A stretch of DNA of 64,000 bases from Janthinobacterium rivuli (GTDB lineage: Bacteria; Pseudomonadota; Gammaproteobacteria; Burkholderiales; Burkholderiaceae_D), in contig NZ_WFLJ01000017.1 in NCBI RefSeq assembly GCF_009208735.1, forward strand, positions 1 through 64,000, written 5' to 3'. The position numbers were made by a program, and so were the translations under genes. A model generated the notes under the pieces. That model ran no database searches, was not told the origin of the DNA, and was given only the letters and a program-made list of their open reading frames with translations. Shown in pieces: positions 29,988-39,111 of the stretch; the first letter of the stretch is position 1, and each line of letters opens with the position of its first letter.

Positions 29988-30496
29988 ACCGCCCGCATTA
30001 CATCCTGCTGCCGGTCAGCCCCCTGTTCATCGGTTTTTCCCTGCTGTGCGCTTTTCTGCTGAACCTGCTGCCATGGGGGCAGTTCGTCGGCGTGCCTGAT
30101 TTCGTTGCCCTGGTGCTGGTCTTCTGGGGCATCCACCAGCCGCGCAAGGTCGGCATCGGCGTGGCGTTCTTCATGGGCCTGATGATGGACGTGCACGATT
30201 CGACCCTGCTGGGCGAGAATGCGCTGGCCTACACCTTGCTGTCGTACTTCGCCATCATGATGCACCGCCGCGTGCTGTGGTTCCCCATCCTGACGCAGGC
30301 GCTGCACGTGCTGCCGCTGCTGCTGCTGACGCAGGCGCTGCAATTGCTGACGCGGCTGATCGTCTCGGGCCGCTTCCCCGGCTGGCTCAATTTCATCGAG
30401 AGCTTCGTCGCCGTTGCCCTGTGGCCGATCGTCACGTGGATCCTGCTGGCGCCGCAGCGCCGCGCCGTGGACCGCGACCATAACCGGCCGATCTGA
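29984..30496 (+). CDS. mreD: Rod shape-determining protein MreD
   Basis: The 170-residue inner-membrane protein has about five helices (ILLPVSPLFIGFSLLCAFLL, LPWGQFVGVPDFVALVLVFW and others) and the family motif FFMGLMMDVHDSTLLGENAL. MreD joins MreC in the elongasome. It overlaps mreC by 4 bp and lies 12 bp before mrdA. Confidence 0.93.
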   Translation: MNRPHYILLPVSPLFIGFSLLCAFLLNLLPWGQFVGVPDFVALVLVFWGIHQPRKVGIGVAFFMGLMMDVHDSTLLGENALAYTLLSYFAIMMHRRVLWFPILTQALHVLPLLLLTQALQLLTRLIVSGRFPGWLNFIESFVAVALWPIVTWILLAPQRRAVDRDHNRPI

Positions 30497-30508
30497 CGAG
30501 CGCCTGCC

Positions 30509-32479
30509 ATGACTGAACTCAAGAACACCGAGCGCGAACTGCATTTTTTCCGCATGCGCCTGACCATCCTGGGCGCGCTCGTCTTCGTCTGCTTTTCGCT
30601 GCTGCTGGCGCGCTTCATCTGGCTGCAGGTGATCAAGCACGAGGACTATGCGACCAAGGCCGAGGACAACCGCATCGCCGTGGTGCCCATCGTGCCCACG
30701 CGCGGCCTGATCCTCGACCGCAACGGCGTGGTATTGGCGCGCAATTACTCGGCCTATACGCTGGAAATCACGCCATCGAAATTGAGCGCCAGCCTCGATT
30801 CCGTGATCGACGAGCTGTCGACCCTGGTGCAGATCGACATCAAGGACCGCCGCCGCTTCAAGAAGCTGCTGGAAGAGTCGAAGAACTTCGTCAGCGTGCC
30901 GCTGCGCACGCGCCTGACGGACGAGGAAGTGGCGCGCTTCACGGCGCAGCGCTTCCGCTTCCCTGGCGTCGAGGTGCAGGCGCGCCTGTTCCGCCAGTAT
31001 CCGATGGGCGAAATCGCCTCGCACGTGGTGGGCTTCATCGGCCGCATCAACCGCAATGAAGCCAAGGCGCTGGAAGAGGGCGAGGACGCGGCCAACTACA
31101 ACGGCACCGACCATATCGGCAAGGAAGGCCTGGAAAAAAGCTACGAGAAGCAGCTGCATGGCACCACCGGCTACGAAGAGGTGGAAGTGTCGGCCGGTGG
31201 GCGCGCCATGCGCACCCTGTCGCGCACTGCGGCCACCCCAGGCAATAACCTGATCCTGTCGATCGACATCGAACTGCAAAAAGTGGTCGAGGAAGCGTTC
31301 GGCGAATGGCGCGGCGCGGCCGTGGCCATCGACCCGGCCACGGGCGACATCCTCGCCTACGTGTCCAAGCCAGGCTACGACCCGAACCTGTTCGTCGACG
31401 GCATCGACCAGCAAAGCTGGAACGAACTCAATACTTCGCTGGACCGGCCGATGGTCAACCGTCCCCTGTCCGGCACCTACGCGCCCGGCTCGACCTTCAA
31501 GCCCTTCATGGCGCTGGCCGCGCTCGAATTGGGCAAGCGCACGCCGAGCCAGTCGATTTCCGACCCCGGTTTCTTTATCCTCGGCGGCCATACCTTCCGC
31601 GACGACAAGGTGGGCGGCCATGGCACGGTGGACATGCACAAGTCCATCGTCGTCTCGTGCAACACCTATTACTATCAACTGGGGCGCGACATGGGCATCG
31701 ACGCCATCCACGACTTCATGAAGCCGTTCGGTTTCGGCCAGCTGACGGGCATCGACCTGAATAACGAAAAGACGGGCGTGCTGCCGTCGACGGAATGGAA
31801 GCGCAACCGCTTCAAGACGCCGCAGCAGAAGAAATGGGTGGGCGGCGACACGATTTCGGTGAGTAACGGCTCCGGCTACAATTCCTACACGCCGCTGCAG
31901 ATCGCCCACGCGACGGCCAACCTGGCCAACAACGGCGTGGTGATGAAACCGCATCTGGTGAAGATCATCGAAGACGCCGCCACGCGCGCGCGCACGCTGA
32001 CGGTGCCCAAGGAAAGCTACCGCATCGCGCTCAAGCAGGAAAACATCGACACCATCAAGCGCGCCATGGTGGGCGTGACCAGCGAGCAGGGCGGCACGGC
32101 CGCGCGCATCTTCACCGGCGTGCAGTACACGGTGGGCGGCAAGACGGGGACGGCGCAGGTGGTGGGCATCAAGAAAAACGAGAAGTACAATGCCAAGCTG
32201 CTGGCCGAACGCCTGCGCGACAACGCCCTGTTCACGGCCTTCGCGCCGGCCGACAAGCCGCGCATCGCGATTGCCATCGTGGTGGAAAACGCGGGCTTCG
32301 GCGCCGGCGTGGCCGCGCCGATCGCGCGCAAGGCGCTCGACTACTACCTGCTGGGCAAGCGTCCGAGCGACAAGGAAAAGGACACCACCAAGGTGCCCAA
32401 GGAAGATGTCGACGAAGTGCGCACCCTGGAAGAAATCACGGACGAGCAAGCAGCCCCGACGGCACCTGCCAGACAATAA
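30509..32479 (+). CDS. mrdA: Penicillin-binding protein 2 (elongation transpeptidase)
   Basis: The 656-residue class B PBP has one N-terminal membrane helix (about 20-40), a pedestal domain, and the transpeptidase domain. All three active-site motifs are present: STFK with nucleophile Ser328, SCN at 383-385, and KTGT at 545. It cross-links side-wall peptidoglycan together with RodA, the next gene 8 bp downstream. The length is close to that of E. coli PBP2. Confidence 0.96.
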   Translation: MTELKNTERELHFFRMRLTILGALVFVCFSLLLARFIWLQVIKHEDYATKAEDNRIAVVPIVPTRGLILDRNGVVLARNYSAYTLEITPSKLSASLDSVIDELSTLVQIDIKDRRRFKKLLEESKNFVSVPLRTRLTDEEVARFTAQRFRFPGVEVQARLFRQYPMGEIASHVVGFIGRINRNEAKALEEGEDAANYNGTDHIGKEGLEKSYEKQLHGTTGYEEVEVSAGGRAMRTLSRTAATPGNNLILSIDIELQKVVEEAFGEWRGAAVAIDPATGDILAYVSKPGYDPNLFVDGIDQQSWNELNTSLDRPMVNRPLSGTYAPGSTFKPFMALAALELGKRTPSQSISDPGFFILGGHTFRDDKVGGHGTVDMHKSIVVSCNTYYYQLGRDMGIDAIHDFMKPFGFGQLTGIDLNNEKTGVLPSTEWKRNRFKTPQQKKWVGGDTISVSNGSGYNSYTPLQIAHATANLANNGVVMKPHLVKIIEDAATRARTLTVPKESYRIALKQENIDTIKRAMVGVTSEQGGTAARIFTGVQYTVGGKTGTAQVVGIKKNEKYNAKLLAERLRDNALFTAFAPADKPRIAIAIVVENAGFGAGVAAPIARKALDYYLLGKRPSDKEKDTTKVPKEDVDEVRTLEEITDEQAAPTAPARQ

Positions 32480-32487
32480 GGAAGCAC

Positions 32488-33603
32488 ATGCCCATTAACG
32501 AGAGGCGCTCGCTGTGGCGGCGCGCCAAACCCTATCTGGCGGTGTTCGATCCGCCGCTGATGATCATCATCCTGATGCTGCTCAGCACCAGTTTGCTGAC
32601 CCTGTATTCGGCCAGCATCGGCATCCCCGGCAAGATCGAAGACCATTTGCGCAACATCCTGCTGTGCTTTTTCGTCATGTGGTTGGCGGCCAATGTCACG
32701 CCGCAGATGATGATGCGCATCGCCGTGCCCGCCTATACGGTGTCGGTGATCCTGCTGGTGGCCGTGGCGCTGTTCGGCACCATCAAGCTCGGTGCGCGGC
32801 GCTGGCTGCATATCGGCGTGATCGACATCCAGCCCTCCGAATTCCTGAAGATCGCCACACCGCTGATGCTGGCCTGGTTCTTCCAGCACAATGCGGGCGC
32901 CCTGCGCTGGAAATCGTTCCTGATGGCGGCCGTGCTGTTGCTGGCGCCCGTCTACCTGATCGCGCGCCAGCCCGACCTGGGCACGGCGCTGCTGGTGGTG
33001 GCGGCCGGCTTTACCGTCATCTTCCTGGCCGGCCTGTCGTGGAAGGTGCTGGCCGGCTTGCTGATCACCTTTGTTTCCTGCCTGCCGATCGCCTGGTCGC
33101 ACCTGCATGATTATCAGCGCGACCGCGTGATGATGCTGATCGACCCGACCAAGGACCCGCTGGGCAAGGGTTTCCATATCATCCAGTCCATCATCGCCAT
33201 CGGTTCCGGCGGCATGACAGGCAAGGGCTGGACGCACGGCACGCAAGCCCACCTGGAGTTTGTTCCGGAACGCACGACCGATTTTATTTTTGCCGTATAT
33301 TCCGAGGAATTCGGCCTGGTCGGTAACTTGATCTTGATGCTGATGTATTTGCTGCTGGTGGGACGGGGGCTGATGATCGCCGCCAACGCCCCCAGTTTTT
33401 TCACTCGCCTGCTGGCAGGAGCGATCACTATGATTTTCTTTACTTACGCCTTCGTCAACATGGGCATGGTCAGCGGCATCGTGCCGGTGGTCGGCGTCCC
33501 CTTGCCATTCCTCAGCTATGGCGGCACCGCGCTGCTGACCCTGGGCGTGGCCACCGGTATCCTGATGAGCATTCAGCGCCACCGCAAGCTGGTGCAGACC
33601 TGA
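32488..33603 (+). CDS. mrdB: Rod shape-determining protein RodA (SEDS glycosyltransferase)
   Basis: The 371-residue protein has about ten membrane helices. Its SEDS marks include GARRWLHIGVIDIQPSEFLK and RQPDLGTALLVVAAGF. The catalytic-loop region is AHLEFVPERTTDFIFAVYSEE, and the C-terminal GIVPVVGVPLPFLSYGGTAL follows. It polymerises lipid II as partner of PBP2. The stop codon overlaps the rlpA start. Confidence 0.96.
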   Translation: MPINERRSLWRRAKPYLAVFDPPLMIIILMLLSTSLLTLYSASIGIPGKIEDHLRNILLCFFVMWLAANVTPQMMMRIAVPAYTVSVILLVAVALFGTIKLGARRWLHIGVIDIQPSEFLKIATPLMLAWFFQHNAGALRWKSFLMAAVLLLAPVYLIARQPDLGTALLVVAAGFTVIFLAGLSWKVLAGLLITFVSCLPIAWSHLHDYQRDRVMMLIDPTKDPLGKGFHIIQSIIAIGSGGMTGKGWTHGTQAHLEFVPERTTDFIFAVYSEEFGLVGNLILMLMYLLLVGRGLMIAANAPSFFTRLLAGAITMIFFTYAFVNMGMVSGIVPVVGVPLPFLSYGGTALLTLGVATGILMSIQRHRKLVQT

Positions 33604-34646
33604 TGCGCGCGCCTTTCGATACCTTCGCCATGCGCGGGCTGAGCCTGACGGTCTTGCTGACCCTGGCCGCTTGCGGCACCACGCCGCACAAGCCCGCATC
33701 GAATAACGTGCCGCTGCCATCCGGCGGCAAGGTCAAGGTGCCCGTACGCCAGGATCCCACCCTGCCGGTATTGCCGGCGGCCGGTTCCGGGCGCGGCGGC
33801 TACTACAAGGACGATGGCCCCGGCGACAATCCGCCGGCCAACCTGCGCGACGTGCCCGACGCGGAAGTGCGCAACGAGCCGTATTCGACGCGTTCGAACC
33901 GCCCGTATGTTGTTTTCGGCAAGACGTACACGCCGATCACCGACAATGAACCATTCAAGCAGAAGGGCACGGGCACCTGGTATGGCAAGAAATTCCATGG
34001 CCAGCGCACCTCGTCGGGTGAAATCTACGATATGTACAAGATGACGGCGGCCCATCCCACCTTGCCGATTCCGTCGTATGCGCGCGTGACGAGCATCGAC
34101 AGCGGCGAGCAGGTGATCGTGCGCATCAATGACCGCGGTCCCTTTCACGCCACGCGCGTCATCGACGTGTCCTATACGGCGGCGCTGAAGCTGGGCTTCC
34201 TGGGCAAGGGCAGCCACCAGGTGGTGGTCGAGCGGCTGCTGCCGGCCGATATCGACGCCATCCTGGCGGCCCGCGCGGCGCCCAAGCCGGTGCCTTCCGT
34301 GGTGGCCATCTCCATCGATACGCCCGTGGAGACGGGCGCCGTGGCGCAGCCGGAAGTGTCGACGCAGATGCTGCCCGTCGATGCGACGGTGGCCATGCCG
34401 GCCCCGGAGGCGCTGGCCAGCGGCTTCTATCTGCAGCTGGGCGCCTACTCGCGCGCCGACAATGCGGAATCGGGACGTTCGCGCCTGGCGCCATACGCGG
34501 CAGCCCTGGGGACCCTGGGCGTGGTGCAGGCCGGGAACCTGTTCCGCCTTTACGGCGGACCATTCTCCAGCCGCGCCGAGGCGGCACGCGCGGCGGCGAA
34601 TTTGCCGGAATCGACGGGTATCAAGCCGATCGTGATTCAACGATAG
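33603..34646 (+). CDS. rlpA: RlpA-like septal-ring lytic transglycosylase with SPOR domain
   Basis: The 347-residue lipoprotein has a signal ending in LAAC (lipobox, Cys near residue 24). A Pro/Gly-rich linker leads to the double-psi beta-barrel domain with GTGTWYGKKFHGQRTSSGE, YDMYKMTAAHPTLPIPSYAR and VRINDRGPFHATRVIDVSY. The C-terminal SPOR domain (about 270-347) starts FYLQLGAYSRADNAE and binds denuded glycan strands. In Pseudomonas RlpA cleaves such strands. It is co-transcribed with rodA and converges on the next gene without any gap. Confidence 0.93.
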   Translation: MRAPFDTFAMRGLSLTVLLTLAACGTTPHKPASNNVPLPSGGKVKVPVRQDPTLPVLPAAGSGRGGYYKDDGPGDNPPANLRDVPDAEVRNEPYSTRSNRPYVVFGKTYTPITDNEPFKQKGTGTWYGKKFHGQRTSSGEIYDMYKMTAAHPTLPIPSYARVTSIDSGEQVIVRINDRGPFHATRVIDVSYTAALKLGFLGKGSHQVVVERLLPADIDAILAARAAPKPVPSVVAISIDTPVETGAVAQPEVSTQMLPVDATVAMPAPEALASGFYLQLGAYSRADNAESGRSRLAPYAAALGTLGVVQAGNLFRLYGGPFSSRAEAARAAANLPESTGIKPIVIQR

Positions 34647-35345
34647 TTATTTACAACTACGCAGTTCCTGCTCCGGGAACTGCGCCTTGATTTTCTCCAG
34701 ACGCGCGCGCGTGGCGGCGTCGAGGTCGCGGAACTGGTAGGCGAGCTGCTTGCTGGCGCTGTAGCGCGGCGCGACGCGGGCGCTGTGCACGCCCTGTTTG
34801 TTGAGCGATGCCAGCTGGCTTTGCGCGCTGGTTTCCGACTTGAATACGCCCAGTGAAATGCCCCAGCGCAGCGGGCTACTTTCGTTCATGATGAAGTAAT
34901 TCGTCACGCCCAGCTGCTTCAATTCGCCGGCCTTGCGGTCGGCGCCTTCCTTGCTGCCCTGCGGCGGGATGTACACCATGTAACTGGAAATGTCCTGGCC
35001 GGCCACGTTGCGGCGCGACTGGCGGTCGCCCAGGTCCAGTGCGGCCACTTGCGCTTCGAAGCGGCGCCCGTCGGCCAGCAGGAAATTGCCCACTTCCGTG
35101 CAGGCATACGTCGTCGGCGGCGCCGGCACGGTCGCCGCCGGCGTCGCGCCCTCTTCGGCGGCCGGCGGTGCGGCCGGTGCCGTGGCCTGTTCCTGCGTCA
35201 GCAAGGTGAGCTTGCCCGCCTGCAGCTGGTTTTTCAGGCGTGCCGGTTCGCGCGTCTCGGTGCGAAAACTGCCCAGATAACCCTGGCCGATGGCCAGCAC
35301 CAGCAGGTTGACGCCGGCCAGCAGCCAGAAGACGAATTTCAGCAT
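34647..35345 (-). CDS. SPOR-domain-like membrane-anchored protein
   Basis: The 232-residue protein starts at 35345 (MLKFVFWLLAGVNLLVLAIG), which gives an N-terminal membrane anchor at about 3-22; the longer frame from 35738 is an artefact. A Pro/Ala-rich linker at about 50-80 is followed by a periplasmic part. The segment VYIPPQGSKEGADRKAGELK, then LGVFKSETSAQSQLASLNKQ, resembles the repeats of a SPOR peptidoglycan-binding domain. The start overlaps the 3' end of coaX by 7 bp. A role in the cell envelope is inferred. Confidence 0.7.
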   Translation of the reverse strand: MLKFVFWLLAGVNLLVLAIGQGYLGSFRTETREPARLKNQLQAGKLTLLTQEQATAPAAPPAAEEGATPAATVPAPPTTYACTEVGNFLLADGRRFEAQVAALDLGDRQSRRNVAGQDISSYMVYIPPQGSKEGADRKAGELKQLGVTNYFIMNESSPLRWGISLGVFKSETSAQSQLASLNKQGVHSARVAPRYSASKQLAYQFRDLDAATRARLEKIKAQFPEQELRSCK

Positions 35346-36097
35346 ACGTGGTTTCCTTGTGTTCCTGCGGCCCCGGCGCGCGCGACCGCCTGCAAGCCGA
35401 GCATGACGATATTGTCGACCAGCTGCAGCGGCACGGCCAGCGCCAGGGCCGGTGCGATGCGCGGTGCGGCGCCGCCCGACAGCAGGCAGGCGCTGGCGCC
35501 GTGCATGCGCACGGCCCGTTCGATGGCGCCCGCCTGCGCCGCCAGGCAGCCGGAGAGGATGGCGTCGTCCGTGTTGTCGGCAAAGCCGGCCGGCAGCATG
35601 GCGTCGCCGGCGATTTGCGGCAGCTGCGCCGTGTTGCGTGCCAGCGAGCTGGCCATCAATCCCAGTCCCGGCAAGATCATCCCGCCAAGGAAAACGCCAT
35701 CGGCCGTGATGGCGTCGATGGTGGTGGCGGTGCCGCAATTGGCGACGATGACGGCCTGGCCAGGCGCCAGCGCCTGCGCGCCGATGGCGGCGGCAAAGCG
35801 GTCGCAGCCCAGCTGCGACGGCACGCGGTAGCCGTTCGTCAGTCCGGCCAGCCGCGGCAGCGAGACAAAGTCATGCGCCGCCACCGGCAGCATGGCGCGC
35901 AGGCGCGTGCCGATGACGGCGCCCGCCACGTTCGACAGCAGCACCTCGCTGATTGCGAGTGTCTTCCACTGCGCGGCCAGCGTATCGATCTGCGCATGCG
36001 TGACGGCGCCGCTGGCCAGCCAGACGCCGGCGGCACTGTCGGCGGCCACGAGTGCCCATTTGATGCGCGTATTGCCGGCGTCGATCAGCAGCAGCAT
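35339..36097 (-). CDS. coaX: Type III pantothenate kinase
   Basis: The 252-residue protein has the CoaX marks LLLIDAGNTRIKWAL, the pantothenate-site region LGCDRFAAAIGA, NCGTATTIDAITADG and GGMILPGLGLMASSLARNT. It phosphorylates pantothenate, the first step in coenzyme A synthesis, and belongs to the type that is not inhibited by CoA. birA lies 4 bp upstream, a pairing common in betaproteobacteria. It overlaps the SPOR-like gene downstream. Confidence 0.95.
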   Translation of the reverse strand: MLLLIDAGNTRIKWALVAADSAAGVWLASGAVTHAQIDTLAAQWKTLAISEVLLSNVAGAVIGTRLRAMLPVAAHDFVSLPRLAGLTNGYRVPSQLGCDRFAAAIGAQALAPGQAVIVANCGTATTIDAITADGVFLGGMILPGLGLMASSLARNTAQLPQIAGDAMLPAGFADNTDDAILSGCLAAQAGAIERAVRMHGASACLLSGGAAPRIAPALALAVPLQLVDNIVMLGLQAVARAGAAGTQGNHVC

Positions 36098-36101
36098 GCG
36101 C

Positions 36102-36896
36102 TTACTCCCCGCTCAGGCGCAAGGACACGTCGCCGGACATGATTTCCTGCAGGCCGCCATCGGTGCGCAGCAGCAAACGGCCCAGCTGGTCCACGCCGGC
36201 CGCCACGCCTTGCTGCAGCAGCTGGCCGTTGTCGAGGATTTTCACGTGCTGGCCCTGCCACGCATGCAGCGCGTTCCAGCGCTCCGTAAACGGCGCGAAG
36301 CCCGTGTCGTCGAATTCTGCCAGCACGCCGGCCAGGCGGCTCAAGAGCGCCGCCACCAGGGTGTTGCGCTCCATCTGCGCCAGCCAGGGCACGGCCGAGA
36401 CGCTGCGGCCGATCTGTCGTTCCAGCGCATCGGGCATCAGCAGATTGATGCCGCAGCCGATCACGGCCCACACGCCGCCATCGGCCGCCTGCTGCGTCTC
36501 GACGAGGATGCCCGCCAGCTTGTGGCCATCCTTGAGCATGTCGTTCGGCCACTTCAGCTGCACCGGCACGCCCAGCGCCGTCATGCTTTCGGCCAGCGCC
36601 ACGCCGACGGCCAGCGGCAGGCCGACCAGTTGATGCAGCGGCCCCTTGAAGCGCCAGGCCAGCGAGAACATCAGGCTGGCGTCCGGCTGCGACACCCACG
36701 GCCGTCCGGCGCGCCCCCGCCCGGCCGTCTGCTGGCCGGCGATGCGCAGGGTAGGGCCGGCCAGGGTGGCGCAGCGCGCCAGCAGGTCGGCGTTGGTCGA
36801 TCCCGTTTCGTCGACCACTTCGATGGCCACGTGGGAGGCGCCCGTGGCGCAATGGGCGGCGATGGTCGCGCTGTTCAAGTCTGAGTGCTTCGTCAT
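36102..36896 (-). CDS. birA: Biotin-[acetyl-CoA-carboxylase] ligase (BirA, no repressor domain)
   Basis: The start at 36896 gives 264 residues. The catalytic domain shows DETGSTNADLLAR, the biotin-binding loop QQTAGRGRAGRPWVSQPDAS, LKWPNDMLKDGHKLAGIL and a C-terminal SH3-like part. The N-terminal helix-turn-helix of E. coli BirA is absent, so this is a mono-functional ligase that cannot repress bio genes. It attaches biotin to carboxylase carrier proteins. It lies 10 bp after the SDR gene and 4 bp before coaX. Confidence 0.93.
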   Translation of the reverse strand: MTKHSDLNSATIAAHCATGASHVAIEVVDETGSTNADLLARCATLAGPTLRIAGQQTAGRGRAGRPWVSQPDASLMFSLAWRFKGPLHQLVGLPLAVGVALAESMTALGVPVQLKWPNDMLKDGHKLAGILVETQQAADGGVWAVIGCGINLLMPDALERQIGRSVSAVPWLAQMERNTLVAALLSRLAGVLAEFDDTGFAPFTERWNALHAWQGQHVKILDNGQLLQQGVAAGVDQLGRLLLRTDGGLQEIMSGDVSLRLSGE

Positions 36897-36906
36897 GGTG
36901 ATCAGT

Positions 36907-37668
36907 TCAGTTGCGCGCCTTGTGCGGCGCATTCGCGAAGGCCACGTCGTAGACGGCATTGGGCAGTGCGCGCAGCAGCTTGGCGACGACACCCATCTGC
37001 CACGGTATCACGCGGTAGCTGTCGCCGTCGGCGATGGCGCGCGCGGCGCGTGCGGCGAATTTATCGGCCGGCATCAGGAAGGGCATGCGGTAGGCGTTGT
37101 GGCGCGTCATCGGCGTGTCGATGTAGCCGGGCGTGATGGTGACGACCTTGACGCCGGCCGGTTTCAATTCCAGGCGCAGCGATTCGCAGTAGCTGATGAC
37201 GGCCGCCTTCGAGGCGCTGTAGGCTTCGGCGCCGGGCAGGCCGCGGATGCCGGCCACGCTGCCGATGCCCACCAGGCGTCCGTTGCCCTGGCTTTTCATG
37301 GTGGCGATGAAGGGCGCGAAGGTGGCGACGGTGGCCGTGACGTTGATGGCGATGAGGCGCGCGAAGGCGTCGAGGTCTTCCGCGTGTTCGGTGAGGGTGC
37401 CGTAGGACACGCCGGCGCTGGCGATGACGACGTCGATGCCGCCGGCATGGGCGATGAAGTCAGCGGCCGCGTTTTTCAGGGCGGCGTGGTCGCACACGTC
37501 GACGGCGTAGGCGCGGTGGCGTTCGGGGTGGGGCAGGGATGCGATCAGTTGCCGCAGGGTGTCGCCGCGACGGGCCAGCAAGCCCAGTTGCGCGCCCTGG
37601 CGCGCGTACTGCAGCGCCAGGGCGGCGCCCAGTCCGCTCGACGCGCCCGTGATGAAAACGCGTTGCAT
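36907..37668 (-). CDS. Short-chain dehydrogenase/reductase
   Basis: The 253-residue SDR has the cofactor motif TGASSGLGAALAL, the structural IASAGVSYG (in place of NNAG) and the catalytic YSASKAAVIS. It is NAD(P)-dependent; the substrate cannot be told. The C-terminal part is longer and more basic than usual, with FARAARAIADGDSYRVIPWQ, like a subgroup of membrane-associated SDRs. It stands between dsbA and birA on one strand. Confidence 0.85.
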   Translation of the reverse strand: MQRVFITGASSGLGAALALQYARQGAQLGLLARRGDTLRQLIASLPHPERHRAYAVDVCDHAALKNAAADFIAHAGGIDVVIASAGVSYGTLTEHAEDLDAFARLIAINVTATVATFAPFIATMKSQGNGRLVGIGSVAGIRGLPGAEAYSASKAAVISYCESLRLELKPAGVKVVTITPGYIDTPMTRHNAYRMPFLMPADKFAARAARAIADGDSYRVIPWQMGVVAKLLRALPNAVYDVAFANAPHKARN

Positions 37669-37705
37669 CAGGCGATGCCCGGGCGCGCCAGGGAAGTGGC
37701 CATGC

Positions 37706-38377
37706 TTATTTCTTTTCCGCTTTGGCTTTCGCGACCAGCACGTCCATCACCGTTAGCGCCTGGGCGTTCAGCTGCTCTTCGTTCTTGGCCGACTTGCTGC
37801 CCTGGTCGGCCTGCGAAGGCGAGGTGATGTAGCGGCCGTCGATGGCGATCATGGGCCAGAACGTGACGTTATAGCCTTGCATCATGGCGTCCGCGCGGCG
37901 CACGCGGGCCGAGACGCCCATCGAACGGTAGGTGTCGATGAATTTCTGGCGGTCCACGCCCTGCTTGGCGACGAAGTCGAAGACGGCGTCGTCGGTGTTC
38001 AGGCGGTTGCGCTCCACGTGCATGGCGTGGAAGACGCTGGTGTGCAGTTTGTCGACCAGGCCCATGGCTTGCAGGGTGAAGAACAGCCGCTGCTGCGGCG
38101 CCACGCTGTCATCGCGCGACACGTGCACGCGCTTGAAGACGATGTTGTCGCCCTGTTTTTTGACCCAGGCCGCCAGTTGCGGCTCGAGCACGTTGCAATG
38201 CGGGCAGTAATAGGCGAAGAATTCCGTCACTTCGATTTTCTTGCCCGCTTCCGTCGCCTGCGGTGCAGGCAGGGTTTCGTATTCGACGCCGTTCTTCGGC
38301 TCGGCCGGCGAGGCCGACGCCCCGATGGCGATGGTGCACAGGGCGGCGGCGAACAGGATCTTCTTCAGAAAACGCAT
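37706..38377 (-). CDS. dsbA: Thiol:disulfide interchange protein DsbA/DsbL
   Basis: The 223-residue periplasmic protein has a signal peptide (MRFLKKILFAAALCTIAIGA, cleavage near residue 22). It also has a thioredoxin-fold active site, Cys58-Pro-His-Cys61, in FFAYYCPHCNVLEP. DsbA puts disulfides into exported proteins and is reoxidised by DsbB. The cis-proline loop reads TFWPMIAIDGRY, with Trp before the proline, where DsbA proteins usually carry Val or Thr. It is preceded by the FtsN-like gene 9 bp upstream. Confidence 0.92.
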   Translation of the reverse strand: MRFLKKILFAAALCTIAIGASASPAEPKNGVEYETLPAPQATEAGKKIEVTEFFAYYCPHCNVLEPQLAAWVKKQGDNIVFKRVHVSRDDSVAPQQRLFFTLQAMGLVDKLHTSVFHAMHVERNRLNTDDAVFDFVAKQGVDRQKFIDTYRSMGVSARVRRADAMMQGYNVTFWPMIAIDGRYITSPSQADQGSKSAKNEEQLNAQALTVMDVLVAKAKAEKK

Positions 38378-38386
38378 GCTGGTTCC

Positions 38387-39091
38387 TTATTTTTGGTTGC
38401 GGACGACGGCGACGTCGATACCGTTTTCAGACAGTTTGGTACGCGCGCGGTTCATCGCCTCGAGCTGGTTGAACGGTCCGACGCGCACGCGGTGCAGCAC
38501 GCCGGCGTCGGTGCTGCGGTCGCTGATGGCCGCTTCGAAGCCGAGCAGCGCCAGTTTGCCGCGCGTGCTTTCGGCGTCCGACATGTCATGGAAGGCGCCG
38601 GCCTGCAGATAATAAATCCATTTGTCGCTCGCAGCATCGGCCTTGGCCTCTTTCACGTCGGCCTTGGCTTGCGGCGCGGGTGCCGCCGGCGTTTTCGGCG
38701 CCGGTTTGTCCTTCAAGGTACCGATCAATTCCTGCAGCGCGTCCGGCGGCGGCGCCTTCGGCTGCTGCGCGGTGGCGGGCGCGGGCGCCGGTGCGGCCGG
38801 CTGCGTCGGCGTGGTGATTTCGCGCGGCTCCTTGGAGAAGTCGCGCGCCGCTTCCTTGGCCGCTTCCTTGTTGCCGTACATCGGCTTGTTCGGGTCGGCG
38901 ATCTGGCCGGCCGTCGGTTCGGCCGATTTGCCGGCCTTGCCCGATTTGTCGGTGAATGGCGAGGCGCCCTTGGTGATCACCAGGGCGACCACCACGGCGA
39001 TGCCCAGGCCGATGACCAGGCCGATGATGATGCCGACCAGGGTATTGCCCTGCTGGCGCCGGGTCGAAGAGTAGCGGGAAGCGTGATTCAT
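38387..39091 (-). CDS. FtsN-like SPOR domain protein
   Basis: The 234-residue bitopic protein has a short cytosolic basic N-terminus, one membrane helix at about 18-42 (LVGIIIGLVIGLGIAVVVAL) and a long Pro/Ala/Lys-rich linker. The C-terminal SPOR domain (about 160-234) has WIYYLQAGAFHDMSDAESTR and RVRVGPFNQLEAMNRARTKL. The architecture is that of FtsN, which brings and activates the septal wall machinery. The FtsN identity is inferred, since several SPOR proteins share this plan. argS lies 20 bp upstream. Confidence 0.8.
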   Translation of the reverse strand: MNHASRYSSTRRQQGNTLVGIIIGLVIGLGIAVVVALVITKGASPFTDKSGKAGKSAEPTAGQIADPNKPMYGNKEAAKEAARDFSKEPREITTPTQPAAPAPAPATAQQPKAPPPDALQELIGTLKDKPAPKTPAAPAPQAKADVKEAKADAASDKWIYYLQAGAFHDMSDAESTRGKLALLGFEAAISDRSTDAGVLHRVRVGPFNQLEAMNRARTKLSENGIDVAVVRNQK

Positions 39092-39111
39092 TGACGGTTT
39101 GACCTTCGCGA

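Noticed and set aside
29351-32476. A 1041-codon open frame on the minus strand across mreC, mreD and mrdA
   Set aside because: It is antisense to three well-recognised genes and rich in His, Arg and Gln, as expected for reverse frames in GC-rich DNA. It shows no domain.
34660-34684. Inverted repeat CGCAGTTCC / GGAACTGCG as an rlpA terminator
   Set aside because: It lies inside the coding end of the SPOR-like gene and has no T-run on the plus strand.
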